A stretch of DNA of 64,000 nucleotides from NCBI GenBank assembly GCA_027946365.1, contig JAPEUQ010000002.1, positions 1,922,001-1,986,000 of the forward strand, written 5' to 3'. Positions 20,797 to 33,265 of this stretch are shown here, in pieces. Made by a program: the position numbers and the translations under genes. This stretch comes from Kalmusia sp. IMI 367209 (lineage: Eukaryota; Ascomycota; Dothideomycetes; Pleosporales; Didymosphaeriaceae). The notes below the pieces were generated by a model. It was given only the letters and a program-made list of their open reading frames with translations. It had not been told where the DNA came from and made no database searches. Position 1 is the first letter of the stretch. Each line of letters opens with the position of its first letter.

Positions 20797-22023
20797 TCAT
20801 AGGACTACGGTACCCATATGCTCCTCAGAGATATCAGAGACGATAGTAATCTGTTCAATTTCCTGACGTTCATCTTTTTCACCCGCTAAAGAGCCGAAGC
20901 TACTGATTGGGATTCCTTTCAGAGATATAAATAGCTTCTTGAATCTTAACTTTTCCTCATTCGTAGTGGTTTTCCTCTTGCGAACGAACGATGGTAGATT
21001 CTCACTGTCATCGAACTTAGGCTGAAAAAGATTGCGAAACGTTCTTGTTGTTTTAGACATGGCCTTCCATAATGGCTTGTACACCGGAAGGCATGCGCAA
21101 ACGGTAGATACCGTGAGGTGAATCCCACTCCAAATATTAGTCTCAGCGAAACGAACTATTCAGATTTTTAAGAACTGAAGGTTTCAATTTAGCCAGTTTG
21201 ACTTACTGTACTTAGAATAAGGTTGGTAAATCAGCTTTACCCGCGCAATACCTGTTCCGATGGCACTCGATCAAAATCAGCTGCTGTGAGGTGAGAGTAC
21301 TCATATGCGAACTCACAACAAGCCGAGAAGAAAGATGCCTATCAAGCCAATCTTCTTATGGGTAGGAATTTTGAGGCTATAAACAACTCGCACCGGCAGC
21401 ACGAGGGTCAATGCGTCAAGGGTGACTTCCACAATCCCGATCGCTAAAGCGTAAATATTGAAGTTCAAACGCCTCCCTGGTTTTAGGCGGTTCCAGAAGG
21501 AATCGAAAGGGATGTAAATGATGAAGTTTGCAATGATTGCTCCTACAATCCAGGCTGTAGAAGCTACCATGATCCATAAAGCTACCGTTCTGTATCCAGG
21601 TGAATCGAAAATCCGGCGATAAAGGGAGAGCAAAGACATCTTTATGAAAAAGGATGCTACTAAGTAGAATATCCAAGCTAACATCGAGCCCTGTGAAAAG
21701 TTTGAGTGTCTTAACAAGCGAATCTGAGAGCGTTGGCATACTTCGAGATAGTTTGAAATCTGTTGAAATGTTTCTTCACTTCCAGAGGACAATATTTCTT
21801 TCATCTCTTCCACTCCTCCTCCAGTGATATTTCCCCAAGTAAGGCAAGCCCTAGCGGCGAATGCAGCAAGGAGAGCAAACAAGATCCATAGGTCATCAAG
21901 ATCAAATCCCTTCTTGTGAAGATACTTGCATATGAAGCGAAGGAAGACAGCAATAGTGCTAAGTATACAGTTGGCTAACGAGTTGTTAAATGTCCTTTGG
22001 CCTCGTGCGCTCAAGCCAAACAT
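20797..22023 (-). CDS. SAT4-type fungal rhodopsin-domain integral membrane protein
   Basis: Four exons, 22023-21742, 21690-21317, 21265-21207 and 21155-20797, give 357 residues. All three introns (21741-21691, 21316-21266, 21206-21156) are exactly 51 bp and preserve phases 0, 2 and 1. The protein has about seven membrane helices in the layout of the fungal rhodopsin-domain (SAT4/Pth11-like) family: TIAVFLRF near the N-terminus, LAWIFYLVASFFIKMSLLSL, YRRIFDSP, then FIIYIPFDSFWN, ALTLVLPVRVVYSLKI, GIFLLGLFAIGTGIARV, and the family hallmark VCACLPVYKPLW in the last exon. The cytosolic tail is basic, then acidic. There is no CFEM domain, so it is not a full Pth11-type receptor. The retinal lysine of true opsins is not expected in this family. 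The role is probably in membrane signalling or is unknown. Confidence 0.85.
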
Positions 22024-23453
22024 GTTTTCAATTCAGTAGGCGAGGTCTTTCCAGATACGAGGAAGTAGAACAGAGGTTGAGACGGTCGTTGTCCATAATT
22101 CGTATTTTCCGGCTCGGTGGCCAACATCTAGTTGCGCTATATCTAATTTCACGCATGAACCCAGCCTCATGCATGTCCCCTAGGAACGACGACGATTGTA
22201 AATTGTTTCATGGAAAGCCTTACATACCAATGGCCCAGATGTATCGATGCATCTTAAAATCAATCTGACATGAACGCCAATCTAGATCGAAAACCAAGTG
22301 ATCCGGTGTTCCTGCACTGTCGATCTTTTATAGGTGGCGGGAATGCTGCCATTGGTGATTGGCGGGATGCATCATACCCGAGGTCAATCCCGCTCAGCCT
22401 TGCGCCACTGCAAGTAGCAACACCGCTGTACATTTATCTTACGCCGGACTGCCTGCCTTTTATGGATATCACCATAACTTGGAAAGTTGCTTAGTCCTCG
22501 TAATTGGTCAGTTTTGGTTCCCGTCCTCGAAGCACGGGCGACATGATGCGTGATATGGACACTAATGGAATGGAGATGCACAACTGTACTCCCCGACACT
22601 TAGATTAATTTCACATGTTCTAGGGGCAGAGCGACATAGGTTGCCTGATGATGTGTATGCTGGTATCATGGGGGCCGACCTGACGCAGAAAGACATCTGG
22701 TCTTACCGGTATTGCCCGAAACCGCATTCTGTAAATTTAGTGGCTGGTAAGCAGGGTACAAGAGTACAATTGAGGGCTCACACTTGCGGAAGACTACAGC
22801 AATGGGCTTTAAAGGAATTCAGAATTCTCAGCTTTCAGTCTAGTTGGTCTATCGATCTTCGAGTTGTCGTGTAGCGACAAAAGCGCGTCGATGATCATGT
22901 CTTGATTCTACATTACGTCAACTTCATTACTCTTTATAGCGGCGGGATCTACCACGAAAGAGCTGTCGCTGTAGATTACTCGGAGAAAACTATGCACTGT
23001 TTGGTACAGGCTAAATATACTTGAATGATCACTGTGGATTATTCTGGGTCAGATGTTATTGAGATCGAGTGTGAAACAACGTTCGTACCGCTTCTTTTGC
23101 ATAATTGGAAACATTACGTATTCGCTACTATACAACATGGCCGCAAACTTTAAGGATAGAACCTTTCAATACTATCTAGCTAAATAGGATGCTATACCTC
23201 TTTCTCTCTTGCTTTTATTTAGATTTTGCCAATACCCTTGACGCAGCAACCTATCAAACCAATGCTGAATCTGTAGTCAGGAATTTCCGCACTTATAAAG
23301 CGTGGTAGAACACCTTAACACTGCCAAGCCCATTAAGGTATTTCGACAGCCTAGTCCACTGAAGGATGAGTTATACTTAGGATAAATCACCCTCACAAGA
23401 CGTGGCAGAACACCTCATGAACCACTTGACTGCTCATGTACTTTCAGTAGAGA
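22024..23453. other. Intergenic region
   Basis: A 1.4 kb AT-rich stretch between the start of the SAT4-type gene and the end of the nitrilase. It should contain the promoter of the former. No supported coding frame or repeat is seen. Confidence 0.5.
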
Positions 23454-24503
23454 TCATTCTGACTTACTGAAATGTATAGGATTTTGCCGTGAGCGGTTGA
23501 CTTTTAGCTCAAAGACATCATGCCTCTGGTATCCACCTACAACGTCATGAAACTGCTTTCCTTCGACACATTCGGCCAAATCTAGATCAGCATACAATAT
23601 CCCCTCTTCCTTTTGCACAAATTCCCTCTTTTCTTGCTCCTTACTAACGCTGTCTATAATGTAGCCAGTGATAGGCGCACCAGTAGGATCCAGGAACATA
23701 GTTGCGCCGCCTTGTGACTCGTTTAGTACTTTCGTGATGTTTTCGGCATCAGGCGATCCGGCTGCGATGATCGAAATAGCTTCCTCGTCTAGGAAGCCAG
23801 AACAGAGGACACCGAACGCTTTGGCTTCGAAACAATGACCTGCGGCTCGGGTTCTGTTCGCCGTGACATTATCGTAATTCTTCCCCGTAACCCCCGGTGA
23901 AGAAGCAGAACAAGGCAGCCTCGTGGGCCAGACAGCCGGCCAAGTGGAAATATGCAGCTGCTCCCCTTGCGCAATTAGGGAGTATCTTGCCAATGGATTG
24001 GTATTTTCGCCACAGATCAACATGCCTATCTTGCCAAAGGGCGTCTCAGTGACACGTAGACCATGACCATCTCCGGGCGCCCAAGTGAGTTTTTCAAAAA
24101 ATGTGGGCATGAGCTTTCGGTGCAGGTTCAGTATACCACCGTCCGGTCCGATCAAAATATTGGAATTGAAGAGAGTACCGACGCTGTATCGGACTTTTTC
24201 CGAAATGCCTATGCTTACATACACCTTCGCCTCTTGGGCGGCAGCCTGTATTTCTCTCAACTCCTCTCCATCGGCATGGACAGATTGTTGGGCCATTTTC
24301 TTAAACAAGGCATGGTTATGGGTTGGTGGGCGAAGTGCACTCCAGATGGGGAATGCGGAAATGAATGTCTCGGGAAAGACAACGAGATTGGCGCGATTAC
24401 GGGATGCGATTCTAATTAGCGAGATGGCTTTTTGGGTGGTTTTCTTGGCGGAGAGGAATACTGGAGCAGCATGGCACGCTGCAACTCGGATGGGAACCGC
24501 CAT
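23454..24503 (-). CDS. Nitrilase (C-N hydrolase family)
   Basis: ATG 24503-24501 opens a 349-residue intronless protein. The Glu-Lys-Cys triad is intact: E45 in VVFPETFI, K130 in LHRKLMPTFFEK and C164 in MLICGENTN. The sequence HRKLMPTFFE and the CGENTNP active-site loop match true nitrilases (branch 1), which hydrolyse organic nitriles to acid plus ammonia, and the related cyanide hydratases. The substrate cannot be read from the sequence. The frame is open upstream to 24587, but ATG 24503 puts MAVPIRVAACHAAP at the N-terminus, as usual for the family. Nitrilases work as helical oligomers in the cytosol. Neighbours give no pathway; it may detoxify plant nitriles or cyanide. Confidence 0.9.
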   Translation of the reverse strand: MAVPIRVAACHAAPVFLSAKKTTQKAISLIRIASRNRANLVVFPETFISAFPIWSALRPPTHNHALFKKMAQQSVHADGEELREIQAAAQEAKVYVSIGISEKVRYSVGTLFNSNILIGPDGGILNLHRKLMPTFFEKLTWAPGDGHGLRVTETPFGKIGMLICGENTNPLARYSLIAQGEQLHISTWPAVWPTRLPCSASSPGVTGKNYDNVTANRTRAAGHCFEAKAFGVLCSGFLDEEAISIIAAGSPDAENITKVLNESQGGATMFLDPTGAPITGYIIDSVSKEQEKREFVQKEEGILYADLDLAECVEGKQFHDVVGGYQRHDVFELKVNRSRQNPIHFSKSE

Positions 24504-27500
24504 TCTTGCACAATCGATGTGATCCTCGTAAGTACTCCGTACGACAAAGCGATTCGTCGTACGATGTTCTCCAGAATTTTTGTACAATTGCTTTGCGAGC
24601 CAATTACTGAATCTCTACTCGCGGCTCTCTCTACAAAGCTAGGCGATTGATTAATTGTATTCGCCGTGCTCGGATGCACGTTCAAGACCGATGAGTGTTC
24701 TGTAGGCAACAATGTCTACGGTAAGGTATTAGCTGTATGATCGAGCACTGGAAGGAGGTTATGGTGCAAATGATTAATGATGTGGATATTGAGGCGGTGG
24801 GCTTTGGAAAAGGTGAGTGGTGAGTGGTGCGTGGAAGATACGGATGTCGTGTTCCCCCCTTGGCACGCTAAGCGCTCAGCTACTGTACGCCTTCTCACCC
24901 TCATGCCCCGCACCTCTTCTCACAAAGAGCGTCAGTAGCACCCCTAGATTCACACTCATCCCAATACGCTGTTAGCTGTTACTAGAAAATGAACATATCA
25001 GGACAGTCGGACGGCTATTTACCATCGTCAGCACTAAGAAGCGAGGTACAATGATCCCATAGCCCCTCTAGGCAGTCACCCCCTCCAAGAGCACAGTCGC
25101 AACATCAAGCACCACACGGCAGACTGCTTATTTATACGTCACTGCCCTTGATATCAAATCGTTTCGCGTCTCAACTCTCAGCAATAAGGCGTCTTCTCCT
25201 ATGCCTCAATGCTACACCGCCGCACGAGCCCCAATTGGACACGTAAAGGGCGGCGGCGCAGTGAATGTAGCGGACTTTGACGTAGGTAGAAGGCCTCGGA
25301 TCGGACCTAGCGACCACACGCCGATGTGACAGTGGTCTCAGATTGAGCGTGCGAGCTGTGTCTGCCGAGGCGTAAGGTATCGCGTAGGCCAGAGCACGCG
25401 TGACTCACCTTTAGCCTCATTTTGCATCGCACCAATCACGTGCAGTAATTACAACTGTCAGTACTTGCTACTCTATTCTCCGCTTGGGAGAGTATTACTG
25501 AAATTTTCACTGCCCCAGCATAGTGATAGGCACAAAGTTGGTAGAAATTGAAATCGAATTTGCTCCAGACGCAATACGCGCGGCAGTGTTCTATAGAGCA
25601 CCACATCGCCAGATTCTGTCATCGGTAGGCTCTAAAAGTTTATATGCACATCACTATCGAGGACCTGAATCGGTCGTCCGTGTCGAAAAGCTGAACACAA
25701 ATTGCACCTGGACTCAGCTCGCTTCAACTTGCCTCAGCCTCATTGCATATCTGCCCTTATCTTGGAAGGCCGGGTTGGGTATAGTTCGCTATCCACACCT
25801 CAAGACCCTTCTACTCAAGGTCAGCCCATCATGGTGGAGAGGACTGCATTCGTACATGTTTCACACACGTGCTGCCACCACATAGTGACAACATCGTGTA
25901 AGCCAAGTCAGCCTGGGGAAGAATTCCGGTTTATTCCCGAGGATTTACCGTCGGACTCGGTCTACGTGAACGTGCTCCAAGACCTGTATGGTCCTTCCCG
26001 AATGCGCAAATACCTGATATTGTCTGCTTCGCTGAATACATCCATGTATCGACTACAGGGCACGAGATCCTTTACCCTGGCTGAACGTTCTGTCGTACCG
26101 CAGCTTTATCTATACATGCATTATCTATGCATCATCAGCTCTCCTCATAATTGGGACACACATATTGGCTATATCTAACAAGGAGCTATTGGATAAGTTT
26201 TACAGCTGCATTCAGAGCGCCGAGAGAAGGTTATGTGTAGCTACATGGTTGATCATATCCGGATTCGGCAGGTCCGAATCAATCGGTGTATGTCCAACGC
26301 CACAAAAGTTGCGGTATGTAGAGAATCCTAGGAGCACAGTGAATTTCTACGCGTCCCCGCTTCGTGTTGCCTAAAACACAAGGCAACCTTGCTGCTCTTA
26401 GCGAGCTACGTCGGCGGGATTAGCGACGTGCAGATATCACTCCAGTCCCCTCGCTTGGGCAAAAGGCATGAAAAATACACTCGACAAAGCTAGTGATGGT
26501 TTGGACGATGTTGTATAGCTGGAGCTACTCAAATTGTCACGAATAGAGCTGTGGTATTGCTAATGAATCCATGTTGCATACTATGCGAATATTATTGTAT
26601 ACCCCAAAAAATGCAGACGGTGCACAGACAATCAAATAACCACATTTGCGTAATGTTTCAGGCCTGTGGTACTGTATTCAGGCAACCTGCTCAAGTGCAA
26701 AGTGGGCTCGCCAACACAACTCGACGGTTGAATCGCAAGCATCGAAATGGCGAGAATGACGATGCAACCATGCAGCCTTCCTGTAGGATTAGCGTGAGTC
26801 GGCGATTACGACATAGCCATGCATGGGCGTACCGCATTTTCGTATGTCGGGAAAGGATTGTACGTGCTGAAGTTGTCCGAGCATGGACACCCGGCTCGCT
26901 TCTACTAGGCGCGGTCCGACCCGTGACGTTTCGTGAGACCCACAGTCCTGCAGAATGGCTAGTGCACGACTCTATTCCCTGAAGCCATAGGTTCGCTTCA
27001 GCGTAAAGCCGTCTCGTTGGTGACTATGACAGCTTTCCGTACTATTAAGTCACGAACTAAGCCTCCTAAATATCCTTAAACTTTTGTCAGGGATGACATG
27101 AACCAATCATAGTGAAAGTATCTCTACTCATTCGTAGCGATTAAGATGGATATGTTGCAAAAGCTAAGTATATATAGACGTTGAAAGAGTTGGATTACTT
27201 GATTTTCCGTCCTTTGGTAGAGTGAAACTTACGTTACTATCTCTCGGGAGGCCGATTGGTCGCTTCCCTAGCTACTTGTTCGCAGACATGATAATTTAAA
27301 GCTTGTTTGAAAACCTGTTTCTGGACTTGATGACAAACGCTTAAGGTAAGGTTAAACGAGGCATAGGCGGATTTCGATTGCCACAGCTGACGCAATCGCA
27401 CGCTAAACAACGTACGGTAAACAGAAGTGATGTGCTCTCAGCCTTACAAGGGATAGCGAATAGAGATCGAACACGCCATATGTCTCTATACACCTTAGAT

Positions 27501-27935
27501 GATCTCACCAGATACGAGAAGCATTCCGCTTGCCATTACCCTATTAACGTGTTACCGAGAGGCATTGCTCCCTGTACCGGCAAATTGGTGTAATGCTTGT
27601 TTTTGCAGTAGGATCATGCACCTCTCGCCTAGAACGCAAGAAGCCGAAACTCTCTGGCTTGTAGCCTCTGCATGCAGCGCTAATATGTTTCCAACCAATA
27701 CAATTATCTGTCTGTGCGGAAAGGGCCAGCTGGATAGATGCCTTACTTGAACAGTTGCGAAGGCTCTGAAAACTTCTCGTACGATAGCACGACAGGCTCC
27801 AGCCACCTGTTTTCTCTTTTAGCACGCTTTCTCATGAGCTTGATGCTATTGTCACATCTCCTGATCCAACGAATCGAGTCCTAACGCATCAGTACAATTT
27901 TGATACGTAAAGTCTCGTTTAACATCCGAGTCCGC
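24504..27935. other. Long gene-free stretch
   Basis: A 3.4 kb interval between two divergently oriented genes. Several frames of 60-160 codons occur on the plus strand (for example 25702-26178 and 26551-26982), but none resembles a known family, has introns that extend it, or shows consistent codon bias. The ends should carry the promoters of the nitrilase and the CorA-like gene. Confidence 0.5.
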
Positions 27936-30900
27936 ATGGATTCGTTTCAAGACCATTCGAGCAAGGAGACCATGTCTCAAGATGAAACAGCGCGCACGAA
28001 GCTTAACGAACATGAAGACTTCATGTGGAGCGACAGGATTCTGGATAATAGCATATGGATAAAAAAACCACAAACAGACGACGAATCAATAAAGACTCAT
28101 GACTATGCATCATTTGGAGACGAAGATGGTACCACTGTGAGTGTAAATGCATATGGCCACATAATGCAAATCTCGCGATACCTCGGCTTTGGCGTGTCAG
28201 GATTTTTCTGCGTTAGTGATGACGGTGTTAATCAACCGTATTACGTTTGGTCTCGAATGCAAGACCTGATGGAAATTACACACTCCCCTGAAAGAGGGAT
28301 CGGAGTCGGACTGGACGAGATCCTCAACTTGGATCACCAGGTACCTACCTTGGGTTTCATGTACGATCGGTGGCCACGCTTCGTGCACGGGGAGCAGCTG
28401 GATACGCGTTCTGATTCAGGGTCTCAACATTCCGGGCTCATCCCGCAGTCTGGAACATCACGCACTAGAACTCCTAAGTTTATGATACAATATTACTGTG
28501 AGAACGGTACGGTCTTCCAACAATACCTCATACAGCTCGATGACCTCACACTTGGCATATTGGATAATCTGAAGATTCTTAACCGTACTTGCATTGACAA
28601 TCTGGATTTTATCAAGTATTATGAGCACCACGGATATGACGATGATGTCGATCCTGGCGGCAAAGAATATGTGGTGAAACGCGATGTGACGAAGGAGGAG
28701 AAAGCTAGCCACCCCAACCAGGAAGAAGCAAACTCTTTCGAATACATTGCACTGAGCATCAAAGCATTCGTGGGTGAGAAATTTCAGAGCATATTGGAAG
28801 ATGGCACGATCAGACTCGACACAGAGGAAAAGGAAGACGCAATTGCCAAAAAACGTCTGAAGATCACTATCGCATATCGATTGCATTTACTCAGCGGAGC
28901 CGAGAGCAAAACACAGAGAAATGAGGAGCTCAAACCTTCTACAAACATATCGTCCGCTACTAAATACAGTAAATGGATACAGAGAGAGTTTTCTCTACAA
29001 AATAGATTCATTAAGATTGACTTTTCCAGTGACGCTCAGCTTGATTTTGCTGTTCGCCGCAATTTGGAGCATATACTTTCTGTTTGCTGCATCCCAATAC
29101 GGGATAAACCTGTATCTGAAGCAGCAGAATCAGAGTTTAGGACAGCCTCGAAAGAAGGACAAGAATTCCCAATCGCAATTACATGTGGAGATATATCGGG
29201 TCACCGTGTCGGTCCAAGAGCCAGCCTGTAAGTTCAATATAATCCATCACGGAATGAAACTAATAAAAGAAGATCCACAGTCCAGTTCTTACGTTCTATG
29301 CTCGATTATATTTACCAAAGGCAAAAGAATTTCGGTTTGGAAAAAGGGTTGCCCCTAGAAAGGAACGTGAAAAGAGGCGCGGCGGACAATGCACCCAAAC
29401 AACACAGGGGAGCTGATTCCGAGCAACTGGAAGAACAGAAGGAGTACCTGATGAAGCTTCGTAGACGCATCGAACGAGTTCTACAGGGCCATATATTGTG
29501 GGTTTGTACAAAAGCCGGCACTCTCGAAAATGAAACATTTTCGCCCCATCATTACCCTAGCGGACGCATTGTGTCAGAATGGGATTACTTGGAACATCCA
29601 TCATTTATCGATACACCTCTGCAATTGCTCAAAATCCAGTGGGCAAACGGTTTTAGTACAGTTCAGGAGACACTCAGTGCCTTTGAAGGTGTCGAAAACT
29701 TTAAGGCGTTGTGGCCGAAGATCGGGAAGTGGATCTTGCGTCTTGAAATCAGTAATCCGCGTGGAAACTTTGCGTTTCCAGCGATATCTAACGATGATTC
29801 AACTAAGGAGTATTACCAGCATGAGGATTACTGGGAAAACAGTTTCGCCAACGTTAAGTATCGTCTAACAGACCATGTCATGATTTGCGAAGCTCTCAGA
29901 TATATCAAGGAGAGACATGATCAGGTCAAAGAAAGTATATCAGACCGCGAGATACTATTACGCCGGCACACAGACCGAATATCCACGCACACAGGAAAAA
30001 AGAGTAGGCATGTAGAAGAAGTATGGGCACAGTTCCGAGATGAATTAGACGAAGAAAAACGTAGACTGGAAGAAGATAAGATTGTCACTGAAGATTTTGA
30101 CTGGTTTCAAATCTTTCTGACTCAATACAACTTTGACGAAGTGCGAAAGAAGACTCTCAAGAGATTCACCGTGGAAAACCCGATATCGAAGGGAAGAATG
30201 CTTGCTACTCGTCGGACGTCTAATGACACCAGATTCCTTCTACATTCAAAGGATTCCTTCCTTTTCCATGCGACGAAGATAGAGTTCTTTAGTCAAAACA
30301 TGACGAACCCTGAGAAAAAGGGCGAGTCCTCGACATATCCGTGGAAATATGCCGACGATTTCTGGAAGAGCACGGCCGAAATTCAGGGTCTTTATGATTT
30401 ATATCAGGCTCCTCAATGGGACAAGCCTCTTTGGTATGTTTTAGTAATCATACTTGGATGCCACGGGATTTCGGTCAAGAATGCTAGTGTTGAGGGACAA
30501 GTCCGAGCAGCTAAGGGCATTTTGATCAAAAACACCTCTAAAAGTGGACTTTTCCCGGGGTATTTCAACGAAGCTGCGCCTGCAATATATGAGGACGAGT
30601 TTGACAGGGATGATTATTGGCATTCAACCTTCGAGATTCCTAATGTGCTTTGGACATACGTCAGAGGTGAATTACCAGATTCATCAAGAGAAAGCCACCA
30701 GATGACTCATGGGGACATTTCGGGGAAATTGAGTGATGCCACAATGATCGGGAAACAACATCACAAAGAAGTACCTTTTGATAATCTTAAGAACCTTGTC
30801 GACCAGAGAAGGCTTATGGTCGTAACTGACGATTGGTTACAAGATCTGCCAGTTGCCCTAGACTTCACTGAAAAACCTGATTTCGTGTTATCCGGATGCA

Positions 30901-32837
30901 TCAACCAGCCAGATAATGGCACTCCAGAGGAAATCTGTCTTGGCCCCGCTGAAGACGAGCACTGGAAGGGAGCAATCGAAAATTTCAAAAGCAAAAACAG
31001 ATCGCACAATCATAGACTTGACCTAGCTCCAGTAGAAACAGAGCATACTCAAACGGATTTTCAGGACGATCAGGAAACAAAAGGTGTTGTCATAGACATT
31101 GGACGAAACAGTGAGGGGGATGAAATCTTCACCGCGAACCCACAGAAAAATCAGGGTATCTTGAAATCCCTTGCAAAACGTCGGACCGTATGGCAATCAA
31201 AGAAGAGAATCATTTGGCTTTCAAATGGCGACAGACAAACGTCGTTATTGTGCTATCTGAGCACACCGCCGCTTGAGAGGGAGAGAACATTCGCTTTTTT
31301 CGATCGGCACGCCTCACATGAGAAATACTTCTTCGATGCAACTAATGCAGCTTTAAACGAGTGGGAAACGGAGCTACATCTTTCTTTCTTCCAGTTATTC
31401 CGTTCTACATTCCTGAGATCTCGGGAGATACAGCTAGATTCATGTATAGCTAACCCCGGTTATATCACAATGAGATCAAAAAACACACCAGTTTCATCGA
31501 CTGCATTATCTCAAGTGGCAATGAGCTTTCGCTTTGTGGGTGACTACTTTGATAGGTACTGGACCTGTCATTTCCTGGAACCTTTGAGCGAGACAAATCA
31601 AACGAATACTTTGGGTAAGCGTCTGGAAGGACTGAAACATTCGAAGGAGTATCAACAATGGGATATCAGCCAGAAAAGAAGGAATGACACTGGAAACCAA
31701 CGCAAACACCCAAGGCATTGGCAACAGCGCAAAGTTCTAGAGTTACTCCTTGTATACGAAATGTTGAAAACCTTAGAAGATAGCACGTTGAAAATCTATA
31801 AATGGGTACGATTTCAGCAACGTAATGAGACGCCATTCCTGGAAGAAGATGAATATGTAGAGGATGAAGAAGGTTCGCGGTCCAAATTTTTTGGTAATGC
31901 GGAGACATTTTCAGATGAACGCTTCTTCGTTGAAGCTTCAGAGGTCATTCCAGCAAATGATATCAACTCCCTTGGGGCAAGAATCAGAATTGGCATGCAG
32001 CTTCTTCGACGAGGAACTGCAGACAATTACTCCGAACTTGTTGGTAATTGGGGCCTTCTCGAACAGATCCTCATGGCGATTGAAGATAATCTACTCGAAA
32101 ACATGGAGATAATAGATCAGTGGACCCGTCGAGAGGAGGATCGGAAATCTGAAAAACCCCGATGGACATTACGAGACGAAAGAAACCATCACACAACAAT
32201 AACTAGACTTACTATCTTGAACCAAAGAAAAATCCGGGACATCTCACATCTGAGATCTCAAATCCAAGCATTTCGAGAATCTCTACCGAAGCGATTAGAG
32301 TCCATTCGGGAAGATATTAATTTCCTCGGCTCTCAGAATATCAATCTGTTCACCTACGTCACTGTCGTTTTCCTCCCGTTAGGGTTTGCCACTGGAGTAT
32401 TTAGTACTAGTGGGCCTCCTGCTAGCTACACACTGAAAAGCCTTTCGGTCACAGCTATAGTAGCTCTCAGTCTGACTATATTCGCGCTGTCTAATGCGAA
32501 GACTGGTAAAACAATCATCCGACCAGCTGTCCAAGTATCCCGGTGGATATGTCTACTAGTGCTTCTACCCATTTGTCGACAGTCTGTGTTCTCAGGCCTT
32601 GTCCTGTGGAAGTCAATCACCTATGTTTTGTTTCAAACGTGCATCGGGCCGTTGATCCGCGCTTTTTGGCTGATTACAAAACTCCAGCAACAAAAGAGGG
32701 AGAAGAAGGCAAAACAACCGGAGTCGACTCCTTCAACATTTGAGAAGATCATGGGATTTTCTATAAAAGAAGCTGTTAAATCCGAAGTCCAACGGACAAA
32801 ACACCCTGAAATTCCCCAAGGCAACGGAGTAGTGTAG
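27936..32837 (+). CDS. Very large protein with CorA-like C-terminal membrane domain
   Basis: Two exons, 27936-29227 and 29273-32837, are joined by a 45-bp intron (GTAAGT donor, ACTAAT branch, GAAG acceptor, phase 2) and give 1618 residues. The start is the ATG giving MDSFQDHSSKE. Most of the protein is hydrophilic and unrecognised. Near residues 1400-1450 a coiled coil (LNQRKIRDISHLRSQIQAF) leads into VTVVFLPLGFATGVFST and a second hydrophobic segment, the layout of CorA-like Mg2+ channels. The GMN selectivity motif is replaced by STSGPP, so Mg2+ transport is doubtful. A third hydrophobic stretch (WICLLVLLPICRQ) and a basic tail follow. Fungal genomes carry many such CorA-fold proteins with long N-terminal parts of unknown role. 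It has no close neighbour that suggests a function. Confidence 0.8.
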
Positions 32838-33073
32838 AGATTAGAAAGAGCAGAATGGGTATTTTTTACTGAGCTCTGAGTTTCCACCGTGGCTTGGGTT
32901 TCCCCGTTCCGACACCCCTGTGGTTCACTCCACCACAATAGCTGGTTCAGTACCTTCCATTGGATTGAGGCTTCTACTATGGTTTCCTGCTTCCGAGCCT
33001 ACTAGAGCCTTCGCGTGGCAGACCCAACACTAATCAGAAAAACCAACTCCACCACAAAACAGCGAAAAATACG
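32838..33073. other. Short intergenic region at the composition change
   Basis: Spacer between the CorA-like gene and the small GC3-rich frame. The sequence becomes noticeably more GC-rich from about here rightward. Confidence 0.4.
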
Positions 33074-33265
33074 ATGCTAGCCACCGAACTCACCATCATG
33101 TACGCCAACCTCGCTATCTCTGCCGCCTCCATCATCCACGCGTACACCTCCGACCAAACGCGCGTCCTTGGCACCGAAAACAAGGCGCTCGCCGTGGGCG
33201 GAAAGCAGCACATCTCATACTGGTACTTCGTGCTGTACAGGGTTTTAGAGATAGCGTGGAGTTGA
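33074..33265 (+). CDS. Small hypothetical protein (63 aa)
   Basis: The frame from ATG 33074 to TGA 33263-33265 encodes 63 residues. Through the first 55 codons third positions are overwhelmingly C or G (gcc, acc, ctc, atc, cgc), far from the AT-rich surroundings, which is what selected coding sequence looks like in this genome. The N-terminal half is mildly hydrophobic (MYANLAISAASIIHAYT). The last few codons (gtt tta gag ata) lose the bias, so the true gene may be spliced or truncated near 33240. I recognise no family. It could be a remnant of a larger gene or a genuine small protein. Confidence 0.4.
   Translation: MLATELTIMYANLAISAASIIHAYTSDQTRVLGTENKALAVGGKQHISYWYFVLYRVLEIAWS

Noticed and set aside
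23454..24712. Long plus-strand frames opposite the nitrilase.
   Set aside because: They are shadows of the minus-strand nitrilase, whose catalytic triad and full length are clear.
26551..26982. A 143-codon plus-strand frame in the gene-free stretch.
   Set aside because: No family resemblance, no codon bias and no supporting splice signals.
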